Assembly: GCA_018399255.1 (NCBI GenBank)
Contig: JAGYPA010000002.1
Location: 124,001 to 188,000, forward strand
Length of the DNA stretch: 64,000 nt
Reading direction: 5' to 3'
Origin: Spirochaetales bacterium
GTDB lineage: Bacteria > Spirochaetota > Spirochaetia > JABMQR01
Numbering within the stretch: the first letter of the stretch is position 1; every line of letters starts with the position of its first letter. Under the pieces are notes generated by a model. That model had not been told where the DNA came from, did no database searches, and worked only from the letters and a program-made list of their open reading frames with translations. The position numbers and the translations under genes are program-made. Below, piece by piece: positions 53,273 through 62,470 of this stretch.

Positions 53273-53317
53273 GACCGGCTCAGCGAGATCGGCTGAGCCG
53301 GTCCCGCTGAGCCGGTC
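53273..53317. repeat. Inverted repeat with two alternative right arms
   Basis: GACCGGCTCAGC (53273-53284) is perfectly complementary to GCTGAGCCGGTC at 53292-53303 and again at 53306-53317, so either hairpin can form but not both. Confidence 0.85.
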
Positions 53318-53384
53318 CCCTTTGCCTTGCGGCAGACAAGCTGAAAGTTTTTTGTATTTAGAACGCTGCACTCCTGATGAAATC

Positions 53385-53431
53385 TTTATAAAATGAGCTT
53401 TTATCGATATAATGCTAAAACACGTCACGTG
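53385..53431 (+). promoter_or_regulatory. asnS promoter and adjacent operator candidate
   Basis: TTTATA (53385-53390), 17-bp spacer, perfect TATAAT (53408-53413), then the odd palindrome CACGTCACGTG (53421-53431) at the expected transcription start, about 70 nt before the asnS ATG. Confidence 0.6.
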
Positions 53432-53500
53432 GAAACGGCACATATACTGAACTCAGAGCTGCGATGCAAGCTTGCATTGCCCTATAACAAGGAGCTGGAC

Positions 53501-54889
53501 ATGGCACAAAGAATCTCTCATCTGCTGCAGGCAGATCCTTCCGATACTCTCATTACCGTCGAAGGATGGGTAAGGACAAAGCGTGATTCCAAGAATTTCT
53601 GTTTTTTCGAGTTGAACGACGGGTCTTCGCTTAAAAACCTTCAGATTGTCCTCGATAAAACCACGGAAGATATTTCGGAGGAGATAGACCGCGTCTCAAC
53701 CGGGGCAAGTGTTGTCTTTACCGGTATCCTGGTAGAGTCGCCGGGGAAAAACCAGTCGGTAGAACTTCAGGCAAAAAGCATCGAGGTGCTTGGCGAGGCT
53801 CCAGCAGAAAGCTACCCCCTCCAGAAAAAACGGCATTCATTCGAATTCCTTCGTGAAATAGCTCATCTGCGGCCGCGCACCAACACGCTCGGTGCTGTTG
53901 CCAGGGTTCGCAACGCCATGAGCATGGCCATCCATAACTTTTTTCAGGAACGCGGCTTTCTGTATATTCATACTCCCATAATTTCAGCATCTGATTGTGA
54001 AGGAGCCGGTGAGATGTTTCAGGTAACTACCCTCCCCCTTGATGCGGTTCCTAAAAATGAGGCCGGCAGAGTGGATTATGCCAGAGACTTCTTCGGTAAG
54101 CAGGCCAACCTGACGGTCAGCGGCCAGCTCGAGGCGGAAATCTATGCATTGGCCCTGAAAAATGTCTATACCTTCGGTCCGACATTCAGGGCTGAGAACT
54201 CCAACACCAGTCGGCATTTGGCAGAGTTCTGGATGATCGAACCTGAAATGGCATTCTGCACGCTTGAAGGTGATATGCGCGTGGCTGAGGATTTTCTAAA
54301 ATCGGTCTTTGCTGAAGTTCTAAGGGTATGTACCGAGGATATGGAATTTTTCAGCAAATGGGTTGAGAAAGGAATAGCAGAATCGCTCCAATCAATTGTG
54401 GAGAAGCCTTTTGTCCATATGCCATATACCGATGCCGTCAGAGAGCTGCAGAAGGCCCCTGTAACGTTCGACTACCCGGTAAGCTGGGGAGTTGACCTTC
54501 AGTCGGAACACGAGAAATACCTGACCGAACAGGTCTGCAATGGCCCGGTAATAGTAACCGACTATCCCCGTGAGATTAAAGCTTTCTATATGAAGTTGAA
54601 TGATGATGAAAAAACGGTACGCGCAATGGATGTTCTGGTTCCGCGGCTGGGTGAGATTATCGGCGGCAGTGAGAGGGAAAACCGCTACGATCTGCTCCTG
54701 GATCGTATCCGTACCATGGGGCTCAACGAAAAGGATTACTGGTGGTACCTTGATCTGCGCAGGTACGGCAGCGTTCCGCATGCCGGGTTTGGTCTCGGCT
54801 TTGAACGGGTAATCCAGTATGTTACCGGCATGCAGAATATCAGGGACGTAATTCCCTTCCCGAGAACTGTTGGAAGCGCAGAGTTTTAA
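53501..54889 (+). CDS. asnS: Asparaginyl-tRNA synthetase
   Basis: A 462-residue class IIb synthetase. The N-terminal OB-fold anticodon domain ([20 protein letters not shown]) is followed by the catalytic domain: [53 protein letters not shown] (motif 2), and [20 protein letters not shown] (motif 3). ATG 53501 has AAGGAG 7 nt upstream; a longer frame begins at 53393 but overlaps the promoter. Its stop overlaps the stop of the convergent LuxR-type gene. Confidence 0.95.
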   Translation: MAQRISHLLQADPSDTLITVEGWVRTKRDSKNFCFFELNDGSSLKNLQIVLDKTTEDISEEIDRVSTGASVVFTGILVESPGKNQSVELQAKSIEVLGEAPAESYPLQKKRHSFEFLREIAHLRPRTNTLGAVARVRNAMSMAIHNFFQERGFLYIHTPIISASDCEGAGEMFQVTTLPLDAVPKNEAGRVDYARDFFGKQANLTVSGQLEAEIYALALKNVYTFGPTFRAENSNTSRHLAEFWMIEPEMAFCTLEGDMRVAEDFLKSVFAEVLRVCTEDMEFFSKWVEKGIAESLQSIVEKPFVHMPYTDAVRELQKAPVTFDYPVSWGVDLQSEHEKYLTEQVCNGPVIVTDYPREIKAFYMKLNDDEKTVRAMDVLVPRLGEIIGGSERENRYDLLLDRIRTMGLNEKDYWWYLDLRRYGSVPHAGFGLGFERVIQYVTGMQNIRDVIPFPRTVGSAEF

Positions 54890-55560
54890 AGGGGTGTTAT
54901 CCCGCTTTTTATGGCGAAACGGATCAGTTCAGCCATGGAAGAGACGCCGAGTTTCCGGAACAGATTCTTGCGATGCGTTTCCACTGTGCTTACCGCTATA
55001 TGTAAAAGCGAAGCTATCTGCTTTGAAGATCTCCCGTTGGTCACCAGTTTAAGAATATCGATCTCCCGCGATGTAAGATGGACATCACCTTCGGCAAAGA
55101 ATCCTGGCAAAGATTCCGCAACTTCTGTTGGAATATAGACAGCTCCCTGATAGACAGCCTCAATAACCAGCAGTGCCTCCGAGAAAGGGCGGTCCCTGAA
55201 AATAAACCCGTCATAGCCGTGATTCTGAAATGGATACAGAGCTCGCATATCCTGAGAATCAACTATAGCCAGGATTACAGCTGATCTGTACCGCTTGCGA
55301 AGTGAAGCGATGGTATGATCAGGATGAAGAGAGTCCGCCTCTGTCGGGTCTTCAACTGCTGAAGTTAGAAGATCGCAAGTTGTGCGGCGAAATGTTGCAG
55401 GATCGATAATGAGGATATCGCAGGGAGCTCCCCGGGGATCCGGGTCCTGCTCATCTGTATCTCCAATACTGCAAACGGTAAAAAACCCGGTATTCCTGCA
55501 GAGCAGGGCAAGTCCTTCACTCAGAAGACCGGGGCTGCTTCCAATACAAATTTTCTTCAT
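54886..55560 (-). CDS. LuxR-family regulator with a degenerate receiver domain
   Basis: A 224-residue NarL-like protein. The C-terminal GerE/LuxR HTH is clear: [45 protein letters not shown]. The N-terminal half has the layout of a receiver, with LIIDPAT for the phospho-Asp strand, but the acidic pair expected at the N-terminus (usually DD/DE) is GSSPG, and about 30 extra residues follow the Asp. Phosphorylation by a histidine kinase is doubtful, and no kinase is nearby. There is no Shine-Dalgarno before ATG 55560. Confidence 0.8.
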   Translation of the reverse strand: MKKICIGSSPGLLSEGLALLCRNTGFFTVCSIGDTDEQDPDPRGAPCDILIIDPATFRRTTCDLLTSAVEDPTEADSLHPDHTIASLRKRYRSAVILAIVDSQDMRALYPFQNHGYDGFIFRDRPFSEALLVIEAVYQGAVYIPTEVAESLPGFFAEGDVHLTSREIDILKLVTNGRSSKQIASLLHIAVSTVETHRKNLFRKLGVSSMAELIRFAIKSGITPL

Positions 55561-55641
55561 ATATTACATAACTAAAAAAAGTTGCCTTATTATTCAAATT
55601 GGAGAAAACTTTCTTGGAATTTTTTTTAACAAACCTTCTTA

Positions 55642-56157
55642 TTAGATAAATTCTGCCGCCTGATCAAGATCATATCGTTTTTTTTCACGCTTCCGCTCAC
55701 TGCCGTCGGCAGAATAACCCAGCGGAGTTATAGCAAAAATTTCTTCATCGCTCTTGATACCAAGAACTGCCCGCAGTTTTTCGTTATCAAAAGCAGCTAT
55801 CCAGCAGGATGCAATTCCCAGATTTTCGGCAGCAAGGATCATATGATCCATCGCAATAGTCAGATCTGTTTCAAGAGAGTTATAGCCGTCTCTTCTTACC
55901 CACGCCCGGGACCGACTGCCTTTCACAATAAGAATATGCGGAGCATTATCTATCCAGCGTCGGCTGTAGCACTCCCGCACTTTTTCCAGCAGTTCAGGAG
56001 ACGAAACAAATAAAAACTTCCATGGCTGCAGGTTTGCCGCCGATGGTGCAGCCTTGCCCGCTTCGGCAATTTTCACCAGCAGTTCTTTCGATATTTCACG
56101 ATTCGGATCATAGGCTCTGCAGCTCACACGATTCTGCACAACTTTCATAAATTCCAT
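55642..56157 (-). CDS. Nitroreductase-family flavoprotein
   Basis: A 171-residue FMN-dependent oxidoreductase of the short nitroreductase class. The start MEFMKVVQNRVSCRAYDP carries the RxSxRxY phosphate-binding pattern, and APSAANLQPWKFLFV, DHMILAAENLGIASCWI and EEIFAITPLGY follow. It reduces nitro or quinone-type compounds using NAD(P)H; the natural substrate is unknown. It starts 12 nt after yitT, with GGGGAGG upstream. Confidence 0.9.
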   Translation of the reverse strand: MEFMKVVQNRVSCRAYDPNREISKELLVKIAEAGKAAPSAANLQPWKFLFVSSPELLEKVRECYSRRWIDNAPHILIVKGSRSRAWVRRDGYNSLETDLTIAMDHMILAAENLGIASCWIAAFDNEKLRAVLGIKSDEEIFAITPLGYSADGSERKREKKRYDLDQAAEFI

Positions 56158-56169
56158 ATATTCCTCCCC

Positions 56170-57060
56170 TTAAAATTTTTTACCAATCGATTCTATCGGC
56201 ATAAAGCCTTCTCCCAACACCTCTGAGGCATTAGTTATAATCATAAATGCATTCGGATCTACGCTTTTAACAATACTGGTTACCTGACTGATACGCCGGT
56301 TTCTGACAACGGTCATAATCAGGCGCTTTTTTTCATGCGTATACATACCGCTGGCATCAACCTGCGTCCCCCCCAGTCCGATATCATTAAGCAGCTTATC
56401 CCGTATCTCATCATACCTGTCACTGATAATATAGGCAAGCTTGGCATAGTTTGCCCCGCTCGTTATCAGGTTGATAACCTGCCCGGTGGAAAATACCGTT
56501 ATTACAGCAAACAAAGCAGCCTCAATCGAAAAGACGGCTGCTGCCGCTGCAATTACGGCTCCGTCGACAATAAACAGAGAGGTTCCCAGCGGAAGGCTGC
56601 TGTAGTGGTGCAGAATCTGAGCCAGGATATCTGTTCCTCCGGTATTTGATCCTCCCTTCATGACAATTCCGAGACCGGCGCCAACAATAACGCCGCCAAA
56701 AAGAGCGGACAGCAGCAGGTCGGTTTTATCACTATAGTCCAGCAGCCCCTCGTAGCCGGACACAGCCCCCAGCAGGGTGACTGCGGCGGAAAGGACAATT
56801 GTCCCGAAAAGGGACTTCAGTCCATACTGCCGACCGAATATTTTTATACCGACAAAGAAAATCGGTAAGCTGAGCAAAATGATGGAATAACCCGGGTCAA
56901 AACCTGTCAGGTGAAAAATGATAACAGCAAGACCGCTTACTCCGCCGGCAGCGATCTTTGCCGGAGTAAGGAACAGAACCAGCCCCAGAGCCGTGATAAC
57001 CGATCCGGCTGTTATAAGGAGATACTCTTCCACCTGCCGGCGTACGGCAACTTTACGCAT
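56170..57060 (-). CDS. YitT-family membrane protein
   Basis: A 296-residue protein with five to six N-terminal membrane helices (ITALGLVLFLTPAKIAAGGVSG is the conserved YitT start, and GGSNTGGTDILAQILHHYSS the second signature) and a cytosolic DUF2179 domain (IISDRYDEIRDKLLNDIGLGGT, MTVVRNRRISQVTSIVKSVD). A transporter or channel role is guessed for this family but not established. GGGGAGG precedes the ATG. It sits between yaiI and the nitroreductase gene. Confidence 0.88.
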   Translation of the reverse strand: MRKVAVRRQVEEYLLITAGSVITALGLVLFLTPAKIAAGGVSGLAVIIFHLTGFDPGYSIILLSLPIFFVGIKIFGRQYGLKSLFGTIVLSAAVTLLGAVSGYEGLLDYSDKTDLLLSALFGGVIVGAGLGIVMKGGSNTGGTDILAQILHHYSSLPLGTSLFIVDGAVIAAAAAVFSIEAALFAVITVFSTGQVINLITSGANYAKLAYIISDRYDEIRDKLLNDIGLGGTQVDASGMYTHEKKRLIMTVVRNRRISQVTSIVKSVDPNAFMIITNASEVLGEGFMPIESIGKKF

Positions 57061-57118
57061 AGTTTTTCCTCCCCGGGGCAGGTATTTCTAACCCCATCAG
57101 CATAATGAAAATCAGGTA

Positions 57119-57580
57119 CTAGTACTTTACAGCCTTCAGGGATGCCGTCAGTTCCCGGTCAAGCATGTTGGCAAAGCGCTGGATATCCCTCGGTGAGAGA
57201 GGACGGGTTTTCTCGGAAAATACTCCGGCTTCGCGGAACTCGGTCATGGCATTTCTTATGGACAGGCGCTCTGCCATATTTTCCAGGGTATACTTTCCGC
57301 CGCGATCATCCAGCACTGTGCAGCCTTGGCTGACTAGCTTGGAGGCCAGAATAATGTCGCGGGTAATGCATAGATCTCCACTCTCTACATGCTCCTCTAT
57401 CCAGGCATCCGCACTGTCCATACCAGGTTCAACAACCTCCATAGTTATAGTGCTGCCGGAGCAGTCCGTGAGTACACGGTCAGCGGTAAAAGTTGTCAGC
57501 ACACCGGTTCGACTGGAGGCTTTGACGATTATGGAACGAATCTGCCTTGGACAGGAATCGGCATCGACAAATATCCTCAT
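57119..57580 (-). CDS. YaiI/YqxD family protein (DUF188, PIN-like)
   Basis: A 153-residue protein with MRIFVDADSCPRQIRSIIVK, GSGDLCITRDIILASKLVS-like sequence (ESGDLCITRDIILASKL) and ERLSIRNAMTEFREAG, the hallmarks of DUF188. The acidic residues at the start of strand 1 and in the CITRDI motif resemble PIN-type nuclease sites; function is unknown. Its ATG overlaps the manA stop by one base (TAATG). Confidence 0.9.
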   Translation of the reverse strand: MRIFVDADSCPRQIRSIIVKASSRTGVLTTFTADRVLTDCSGSTITMEVVEPGMDSADAWIEEHVESGDLCITRDIILASKLVSQGCTVLDDRGGKYTLENMAERLSIRNAMTEFREAGVFSEKTRPLSPRDIQRFANMLDRELTASLKAVKY

Positions 57581-58845
57581 TACAAACCTGCCTTTTCAGG
57601 CAGCCCTGCAATATATATCTCACCGCAGCTGCCGGTTTCCAGGGTATATTCCCCGATGGTCGCCGGCAGGACCAGGGCGTCTCCAAGCGTAATTGACTGT
57701 GAGATCAGCCCTGCTTCGGCATCAATATATTCCATAGTCGCCTGACCCGACGTGCAGAGAAGCAGCTCTACAGATATACGCTTTCGAAACTGTATTTTAA
57801 CCCCGGAAGCTATTCTTTTAAGCTGAAACTCTTTTGCAGGAGTTCTGTAGATAAATTCGCCAGGCTGCCGTGTTTCCGGAACTACCTTCTCTTTCTCCAC
57901 TCCAGCAAACTGTACTATTTTCCGGAGCTCCGGAAGGTCAATATATTTTTCAGTCAGGCCGCCGCGCAGTACATTATCAGAATTTGCCATCAGCTCAACC
58001 CCGGTTCCGTACATATACGCATGGAGTTCTCCAGCAGGCTGGTACAAGGCCTCTCCCGGGGCGAGTTCAATGAGATTGAGGTAAAGCGGAGCCGCAGCTG
58101 AACTATCCTCAGGATAAAATTCCAGAAGTCTTTTTACCAGGGAAAACTCTCTGCTCAAAGGAGCCAGCTGTCCGGCAGTTTCAGCAAGCTCCTTAAGAAA
58201 TAAGGCTTTATCGGTTTTTGACAGCTGCAGTAAAGCCGAAAAAAAAGATTGATAGCGCACATTTTCCCCTACATTGGCAGCACTGAGATATATCTGCAGA
58301 TTCTTTTCGTAGAAGTCGCCTTCTATGAGACTGAAGAGGCGGTCTATTTGCGTTACGGGCCTGAATCCGCATAAAGCTGTAAATGGCGTCAAAGCGCAGA
58401 TTATTTCCGGCTTATGGTTGTTGTCCTTATAGCTGCGGTTGAAAGCTCCAAGTCCAATTCCAGCCTGCTCTTCACGCCGAAAACCTTGCTCGGCCTGCTC
58501 TTTGTCCGGATGGCATTGGATGGAGAGCGGCTTTTCCACCGCCAGTATTTTAAGCAAAAACGGAAGATCAGGTTTTTCGCTCCCATATGCATTATCTTTA
58601 TCCAAATTGCTCTCATCGGGGGATTTTGTTCCTAAAACCCCTACCGGGTCACTTTCTATGTACTCCTGAAGGGTGGTGATCAGCCCCGCTCCCTCATCAA
58701 TGAGGGCTGGACCCTTGGGATGCGTACCAAGCCACATCTCCGCCCAGGGAGTACCGTCCGGGGCTGTTCCCAGAATTTCAGGAATACTGTACGAATTTCC
58801 CCATGCATAATGCTGAATAGATGGTATCATTTTTTTCGCTTTCAT
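57580..58845 (-). CDS. manA: Mannose-6-phosphate isomerase, class I
   Basis: A 421-residue zinc-dependent isomerase converting mannose 6-phosphate and fructose 6-phosphate. Motifs: HYAWGNSYSIPEILG, AEMWLGTHPKGP, KILAVEKPLSIQCHPDKEQA (zinc ligands), HKPEIICALTPFTALCGFR, and YQPAGELHAYMYGTGVELMANSDNVLRGGLTEKY. ATG 58845 has no Shine-Dalgarno; TTGACC, 17 bp and TAGACT end 6 nt before it. First gene of a manA-yaiI-yitT-nitroreductase cluster and divergent from pfp. Confidence 0.94.
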   Translation of the reverse strand: MKAKKMIPSIQHYAWGNSYSIPEILGTAPDGTPWAEMWLGTHPKGPALIDEGAGLITTLQEYIESDPVGVLGTKSPDESNLDKDNAYGSEKPDLPFLLKILAVEKPLSIQCHPDKEQAEQGFRREEQAGIGLGAFNRSYKDNNHKPEIICALTPFTALCGFRPVTQIDRLFSLIEGDFYEKNLQIYLSAANVGENVRYQSFFSALLQLSKTDKALFLKELAETAGQLAPLSREFSLVKRLLEFYPEDSSAAAPLYLNLIELAPGEALYQPAGELHAYMYGTGVELMANSDNVLRGGLTEKYIDLPELRKIVQFAGVEKEKVVPETRQPGEFIYRTPAKEFQLKRIASGVKIQFRKRISVELLLCTSGQATMEYIDAEAGLISQSITLGDALVLPATIGEYTLETGSCGEIYIAGLPEKAGL

Positions 58846-58851
58846 GAGGGC

Positions 58852-58880
58852 AGTCTACTATTTGCGCAAATACTGGTCAA
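58852..58880 (-). promoter_or_regulatory. manA promoter (leaderless) with an internal palindromic operator candidate
   Basis: Minus strand TTGACC (58875-58880), 17-bp spacer, TAGACT (58852-58857), 6 nt to the ATG. The spacer contains TATTTGCGCAAATA (58859-58872), a perfect 14-bp palindrome ideally placed for a repressor. Confidence 0.55.
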
Positions 58881-58930
58881 TGTAATGAGATGAAAGCCCT
58901 GTAAATTGATCCATTCCTGATTGTGAACAT

Positions 58931-58984
58931 CTTTCTGGTTATCATCCAGCTGCTGAACTTTCTGGTTATCATCCAGCTGTTAAA
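58931..58984 (+). repeat. 27-bp direct repeat, two copies, upstream of pfp
   Basis: Two adjacent 27-bp units (58931-58957 and 58958-58984) differ at two positions. Each contains CTGG and CCAG seven bases apart, able to form a small hairpin. Noncoding; 140 bp before the pfp start. Confidence 0.85.
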
Positions 58985-59122
58985 CTTGTTTTTTTATAAA
59001 AATATGTTTATAAAGGGTGTAACCAATAGCCAGTTATCGGAAACCAGCTGTATGTTCAAGCAGCCAGACAGCCGGAATATTTCTGAGTCTCGGCAAACCC
59101 GAGCGGAGGATGAGTAAAAAAA

Positions 59123-60784
59123 ATGAAAGTTTCAGCCCTTCAAAAGGCACGCTATGCCTACAACCCGAAATTGCCGGCTGTCCTGCAGCAGGATATCCAC
59201 ACTATAGCACCGGCAGCAGGTGAGCCGGCAGAACCTGCTGTTGACAGAGAGGCTCTTAAGGCCTTATTTCCTAATACCTACGGCATGCCTGCAATCAGTT
59301 TTGTCCCGGGAAAAAGCGAAGAAATCAGTCGCAGAAGAAATGTAGGCGTTATCCTTTCCGGCGGTCAGGCTCCGGGGGGACATAATGTAATCGCCGGTCT
59401 GTTTGATGCCCTGAAGCACGCCAATCCCGAATCTAAACTATTCGGATTCAAAGGCGGTCCATCCGGCATCCTGAACAATGATGCAGTTGAGATTACGGAA
59501 ACATACCTTGATCCTTTCCGGAACACCGGCGGATTTGATATAATCGGGTCAGGACGAACCAAGCTTGAGAGTGAAGATCAGTTTGAAGTTTGTGCTGAAG
59601 TATGCAGGAAGCGGGACATCACAGCCCTTGTGGTCATAGGCGGGGATGATTCCAATACAAATGCTGCAGTTCTGGCAGAATACTTCGCTGCCAATAACTC
59701 CGGTATTTCGGTAATCGGTGCCCCGAAAACTATTGACGGCGACCTGAAAAATGCCGCTATCGAGGTCTCATTCGGTTTTGACACAGCAACCAAGACCTAT
59801 GCTGAACTTATCGGGAATATTGCACGGGATGCAAATTCCGCCAAAAAATACTGGCACTTCATCAAACTGATGGGTCGAAGCGCCTCACACATTGCCCTTG
59901 AATGCGCTCTGCAGACCCGGCCGAACATAACTCTTATTTCCGAAGAAGTTGAGGAAAACCAGACTACGCTCAATGAAATTGTTGATTATATCTGCTCGAT
60001 TATTGCAGAAAGGGGAAACCGGGGCTCGAATTTCGGTCTGGTTCTTGTTCCGGAAGGCCTGATAGAATTTATTCCGGAGATAAAAATCCTTATTTCAGAA
60101 CTGAATGACCTGATGGCCGGACATGCGGAAGAGTTCAGCCAGCTTGAAGATTTTACCGCGGAGGCAGCTTGGATAGGTGCTCACCTGACAGCGGAATCAA
60201 AATCTGCTTTTACAACCCTGCCGGAAGCAATTCAGCGGCAGCTTTTAATGGACCGGGATCCGCACGGTAATGTGCAGGTTTCCAGAATAGAAACAGAAAA
60301 ACTGCTGATTGAAATGGTGGATAACCGGTTGAAGGAATGGAAAGCCGACGGCAGATTCTCCGGTTCGTTCAGTTACCAGAATCACTTTTTTGGCTATGAG
60401 GGACGCTGTGCATTCCCCTCTAATTTTGATGCCGACTACTGCTATTCTCTCGGCTATAATGCGTATCTCCTTCTGGGATCGGGTTTAACGGGATATATCT
60501 CTTCAATTGCCAATCTTGCGGCCCCAGCCGGAGAGTGGAAAGCGGGTGGAATACCGGTTACCATGATGATGAACCTTGAACAGCGTCACGGCAGCAAAAA
60601 GCCGGTAATAAAGAAAGCCCTCGTGGAACTTGACGGCGAACCATTCAAGGCCCTTGCTGCCAACCGTGAAACGTGGGCGAAAGATACCTGCTACACCTTC
60701 CCGGGGGCTATCCAATATTACGGACCAGCCGAAGTGTGTGACCAGCCTACGATAACACTGACTCTGGAACAACAGAACAGGTAA
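59123..60784 (+). CDS. pfp: Pyrophosphate-dependent 6-phosphofructokinase
   Basis: A 553-residue long-type PFK using PPi instead of [22 protein letters not shown] is the first phosphate loop; GGDDSNTNA (173-181) carries the second Asp that marks PPi specificity, and [12 protein letters not shown] supplies the conserved Lys and catalytic [23 protein letters not shown]-type and [15 protein letters not shown] segments follow. It allows reversible glycolytic flux and saves ATP, as in other spirochaetes. GGAGG lies 13 nt before the ATG, farther than usual. Confidence 0.95.
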   Translation: MKVSALQKARYAYNPKLPAVLQQDIHTIAPAAGEPAEPAVDREALKALFPNTYGMPAISFVPGKSEEISRRRNVGVILSGGQAPGGHNVIAGLFDALKHANPESKLFGFKGGPSGILNNDAVEITETYLDPFRNTGGFDIIGSGRTKLESEDQFEVCAEVCRKRDITALVVIGGDDSNTNAAVLAEYFAANNSGISVIGAPKTIDGDLKNAAIEVSFGFDTATKTYAELIGNIARDANSAKKYWHFIKLMGRSASHIALECALQTRPNITLISEEVEENQTTLNEIVDYICSIIAERGNRGSNFGLVLVPEGLIEFIPEIKILISELNDLMAGHAEEFSQLEDFTAEAAWIGAHLTAESKSAFTTLPEAIQRQLLMDRDPHGNVQVSRIETEKLLIEMVDNRLKEWKADGRFSGSFSYQNHFFGYEGRCAFPSNFDADYCYSLGYNAYLLLGSGLTGYISSIANLAAPAGEWKAGGIPVTMMMNLEQRHGSKKPVIKKALVELDGEPFKALAANRETWAKDTCYTFPGAIQYYGPAEVCDQPTITLTLEQQNR

Positions 60785-60833
60785 GAATCTTCATCGAGAC
60801 TGAATAAATACAGAATTACGACTGAATAAAGCA

Positions 60834-60868
60834 AGGAGCTGCACAGAATTTCTTCTTATGCAGCTCCT
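60834..60868. terminator. Hairpin between pfp and the convergent alcohol dehydrogenase gene
   Basis: AGGAGCTGCA (60834-60843) pairs with TGCAGCTCCT (60859-60868) in a perfect 10-bp stem with a 15-nt loop; the T tract is weak. Confidence 0.6.
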
Positions 60869-60900
60869 CGTCTTTGTATAGCTAATTTTTCACGGTCGAC

Positions 60901-62154
60901 TTACAGCCGAGCTGTGAAAATTTTCCTGATTTCATCGACAGAAAAAACAACTGGAGATTTTTTCCCATCTGTCTTTTCGGCCAGCTCCATAAGTTCCTCA
61001 ACTGTAAAGCCGAAAGTACTTAAGGAGGATATGGTATACTCTTCCTGCCACTTAATCAATGTATCCAGCAGTAAAGTTACACCATCTTTTACATTTTTAC
61101 ATTTTTTGTCAAAATTAAGAAGGCAACCCGCTCTGCTGTATTTTTCCAGGGCTGCCACGGCATTTTCTGAACCTGCGACTGCTTCAGTTTCCAGTTTTTC
61201 AATTATCATTCGTGTCGCAGCATACAGCAGAGTTCCGCAGGCAATCCCGTGCGGTATTTCCCGTACACCGCCCAACACCCCGGCTGCCCCATGCACAACT
61301 CCTAAATTGGCATTTGCAAGAGTAATTCCTGAGATATACGCCGCATAAGCCATTTCACTGCGTGCCTGAAGATCAGATCCGTCAGCACAAACCCTCGGGA
61401 AAGCCTTTCCCGCCAGCCGTAATCCGGTCTCTGCCAGGGCGTCGGTAAAGATAGTACTCTCGGTAGAAACATAAGATTCCAGCAGCTGGGTTACGGCATC
61501 AAGACCGGATGCGGCGGTAATCGACTGAGGACAGCCCAGAAACAGCTCGCCATCAAGAATGGCAAGGTCTGGAACATAATTGTCATGGCGGAGAGATTTT
61601 TTGAATCCGCCCTTACCTATTTTGCTGATTACTGCATTTTTTGTCGCTTCAGAACCGGTTCCCGCCGTTGTCGGCACAGCCGCAAGTCCAAGACGAACCG
61701 GTGGAGGCGATAAGGTCCCCACCCCTTCAAGGTAGGCCTGTACTCCCGCATAGGGATGGCTTTCGGTTTCATTGCGCACAAGGGGAGCCATGGCGGCGAC
61801 GGCCTTTGCTGTATCCATGACGCTTCCTCCGCCTATACCTGCAACGCATTGAATGCCGGCTGAAGCGACCTTTCGGGCTATAACATCAACGGTATCAGGG
61901 GAAGGTTCCCCGTGAATTGAATACCGGGTAAAGGAAATACCCTGCTTCTCCAGATCGGTGCGTAACCATTCCCATGATGGAGAAGCTGAAAAGGAGCTCC
62001 CTCCAGTACAGATCCCCACTGCATAATAACCGCGGTCTTTCAGCCAGCCTGGAAGTTTCTGCAGGCTGCCCGCACCTTGGTAGACCTGGGGAACGCCAGC
62101 AATAGTAAACGGCGTAAGCCTTGTGGAATGAATGGTCTCAAATTCAGGTATCAT
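60901..62154 (-). CDS. Iron-containing alcohol dehydrogenase
   Basis: A 417-residue group III (Fe-ADH) dehydrogenase. The NAD(P)-binding GIGGGSVMDTAKAVAAM, PTTAGTGSEATKNAVI and metal-ligand region VVHGAAGVLGGVREIPHGIACGTLL are clear. Substrate unknown; fermentative alcohol/aldehyde interconversion is likely given the company of pfp and ackA. ATG 62154 follows GAGGA. It starts 12 nt after yhbY, in the order acyl-CoA ligase-yhbY-ADH. Confidence 0.92.
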   Translation of the reverse strand: MIPEFETIHSTRLTPFTIAGVPQVYQGAGSLQKLPGWLKDRGYYAVGICTGGSSFSASPSWEWLRTDLEKQGISFTRYSIHGEPSPDTVDVIARKVASAGIQCVAGIGGGSVMDTAKAVAAMAPLVRNETESHPYAGVQAYLEGVGTLSPPPVRLGLAAVPTTAGTGSEATKNAVISKIGKGGFKKSLRHDNYVPDLAILDGELFLGCPQSITAASGLDAVTQLLESYVSTESTIFTDALAETGLRLAGKAFPRVCADGSDLQARSEMAYAAYISGITLANANLGVVHGAAGVLGGVREIPHGIACGTLLYAATRMIIEKLETEAVAGSENAVAALEKYSRAGCLLNFDKKCKNVKDGVTLLLDTLIKWQEEYTISSLSTFGFTVEELMELAEKTDGKKSPVVFSVDEIRKIFTARL

Positions 62155-62166
62155 ATTCAATCCTCA

Positions 62167-62466
62167 CTATCGGACATTCTCAAAAGAAACAACCCTTTTC
62201 TCCTTATCCGGATTCTGGCGATAGAGAATGGCAATATTACCGATAATTCCAATAAGCTCCGCTGAAAGCGTTTTGGTCAGCTGTGCTGCTATATCGTGTT
62301 TTGAATCCTTAAAATCAATAAACTTAATTTTTATCAGTTCATGATTTTCCAGAGCTTCATCTACAGCCTGCCAGACTCCGTCGGTAAGTCCGTTTTTACC
62401 TACCATAACTACGGGATTCAGTCCATGGGCCATTTTTCTCAAAGTGCTGCGAGTTTTGCTGTCCAT
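62167..62466 (-). CDS. yhbY: YhbY/CRS1 RNA-binding protein
   Basis: A 99-residue CRM-domain protein: TLRKMAHGLNPVVMVGKNGL, the family's start and GKNG loop, then VDEALENHELIKIKFIDF and IGNIAILYRQNPDKEKRV. It associates with the pre-50S ribosome. ATG 62466 lies 4 nt after the acyl-CoA ligase stop, with GAGGAG inside the upstream gene; the two are co-translated. Confidence 0.93.
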   Translation of the reverse strand: MDSKTRSTLRKMAHGLNPVVMVGKNGLTDGVWQAVDEALENHELIKIKFIDFKDSKHDIAAQLTKTLSAELIGIIGNIAILYRQNPDKEKRVVSFENVR

Positions 62467-62470
62467 TAAT

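Larger units (their letters stand above)
53123..53500. other. Repeat-rich intergenic region between divergent genes
   Basis: This 378-bp gap has no gene. It holds an 11-bp tandem repeat (53142-53180), a hairpin with two competing right arms (53273-53317), the asnS promoter (53385-53413) with an adjacent palindrome, and a perfect palindrome ATGCAAGCTTGCAT (53464-53477) in the asnS leader. Confidence 0.7.

Noticed and set aside
58923-59117. 64-codon frame upstream of pfp
   Set aside because: Its hydrophobic repeat simply translates the 27-bp direct repeat; no start signal.
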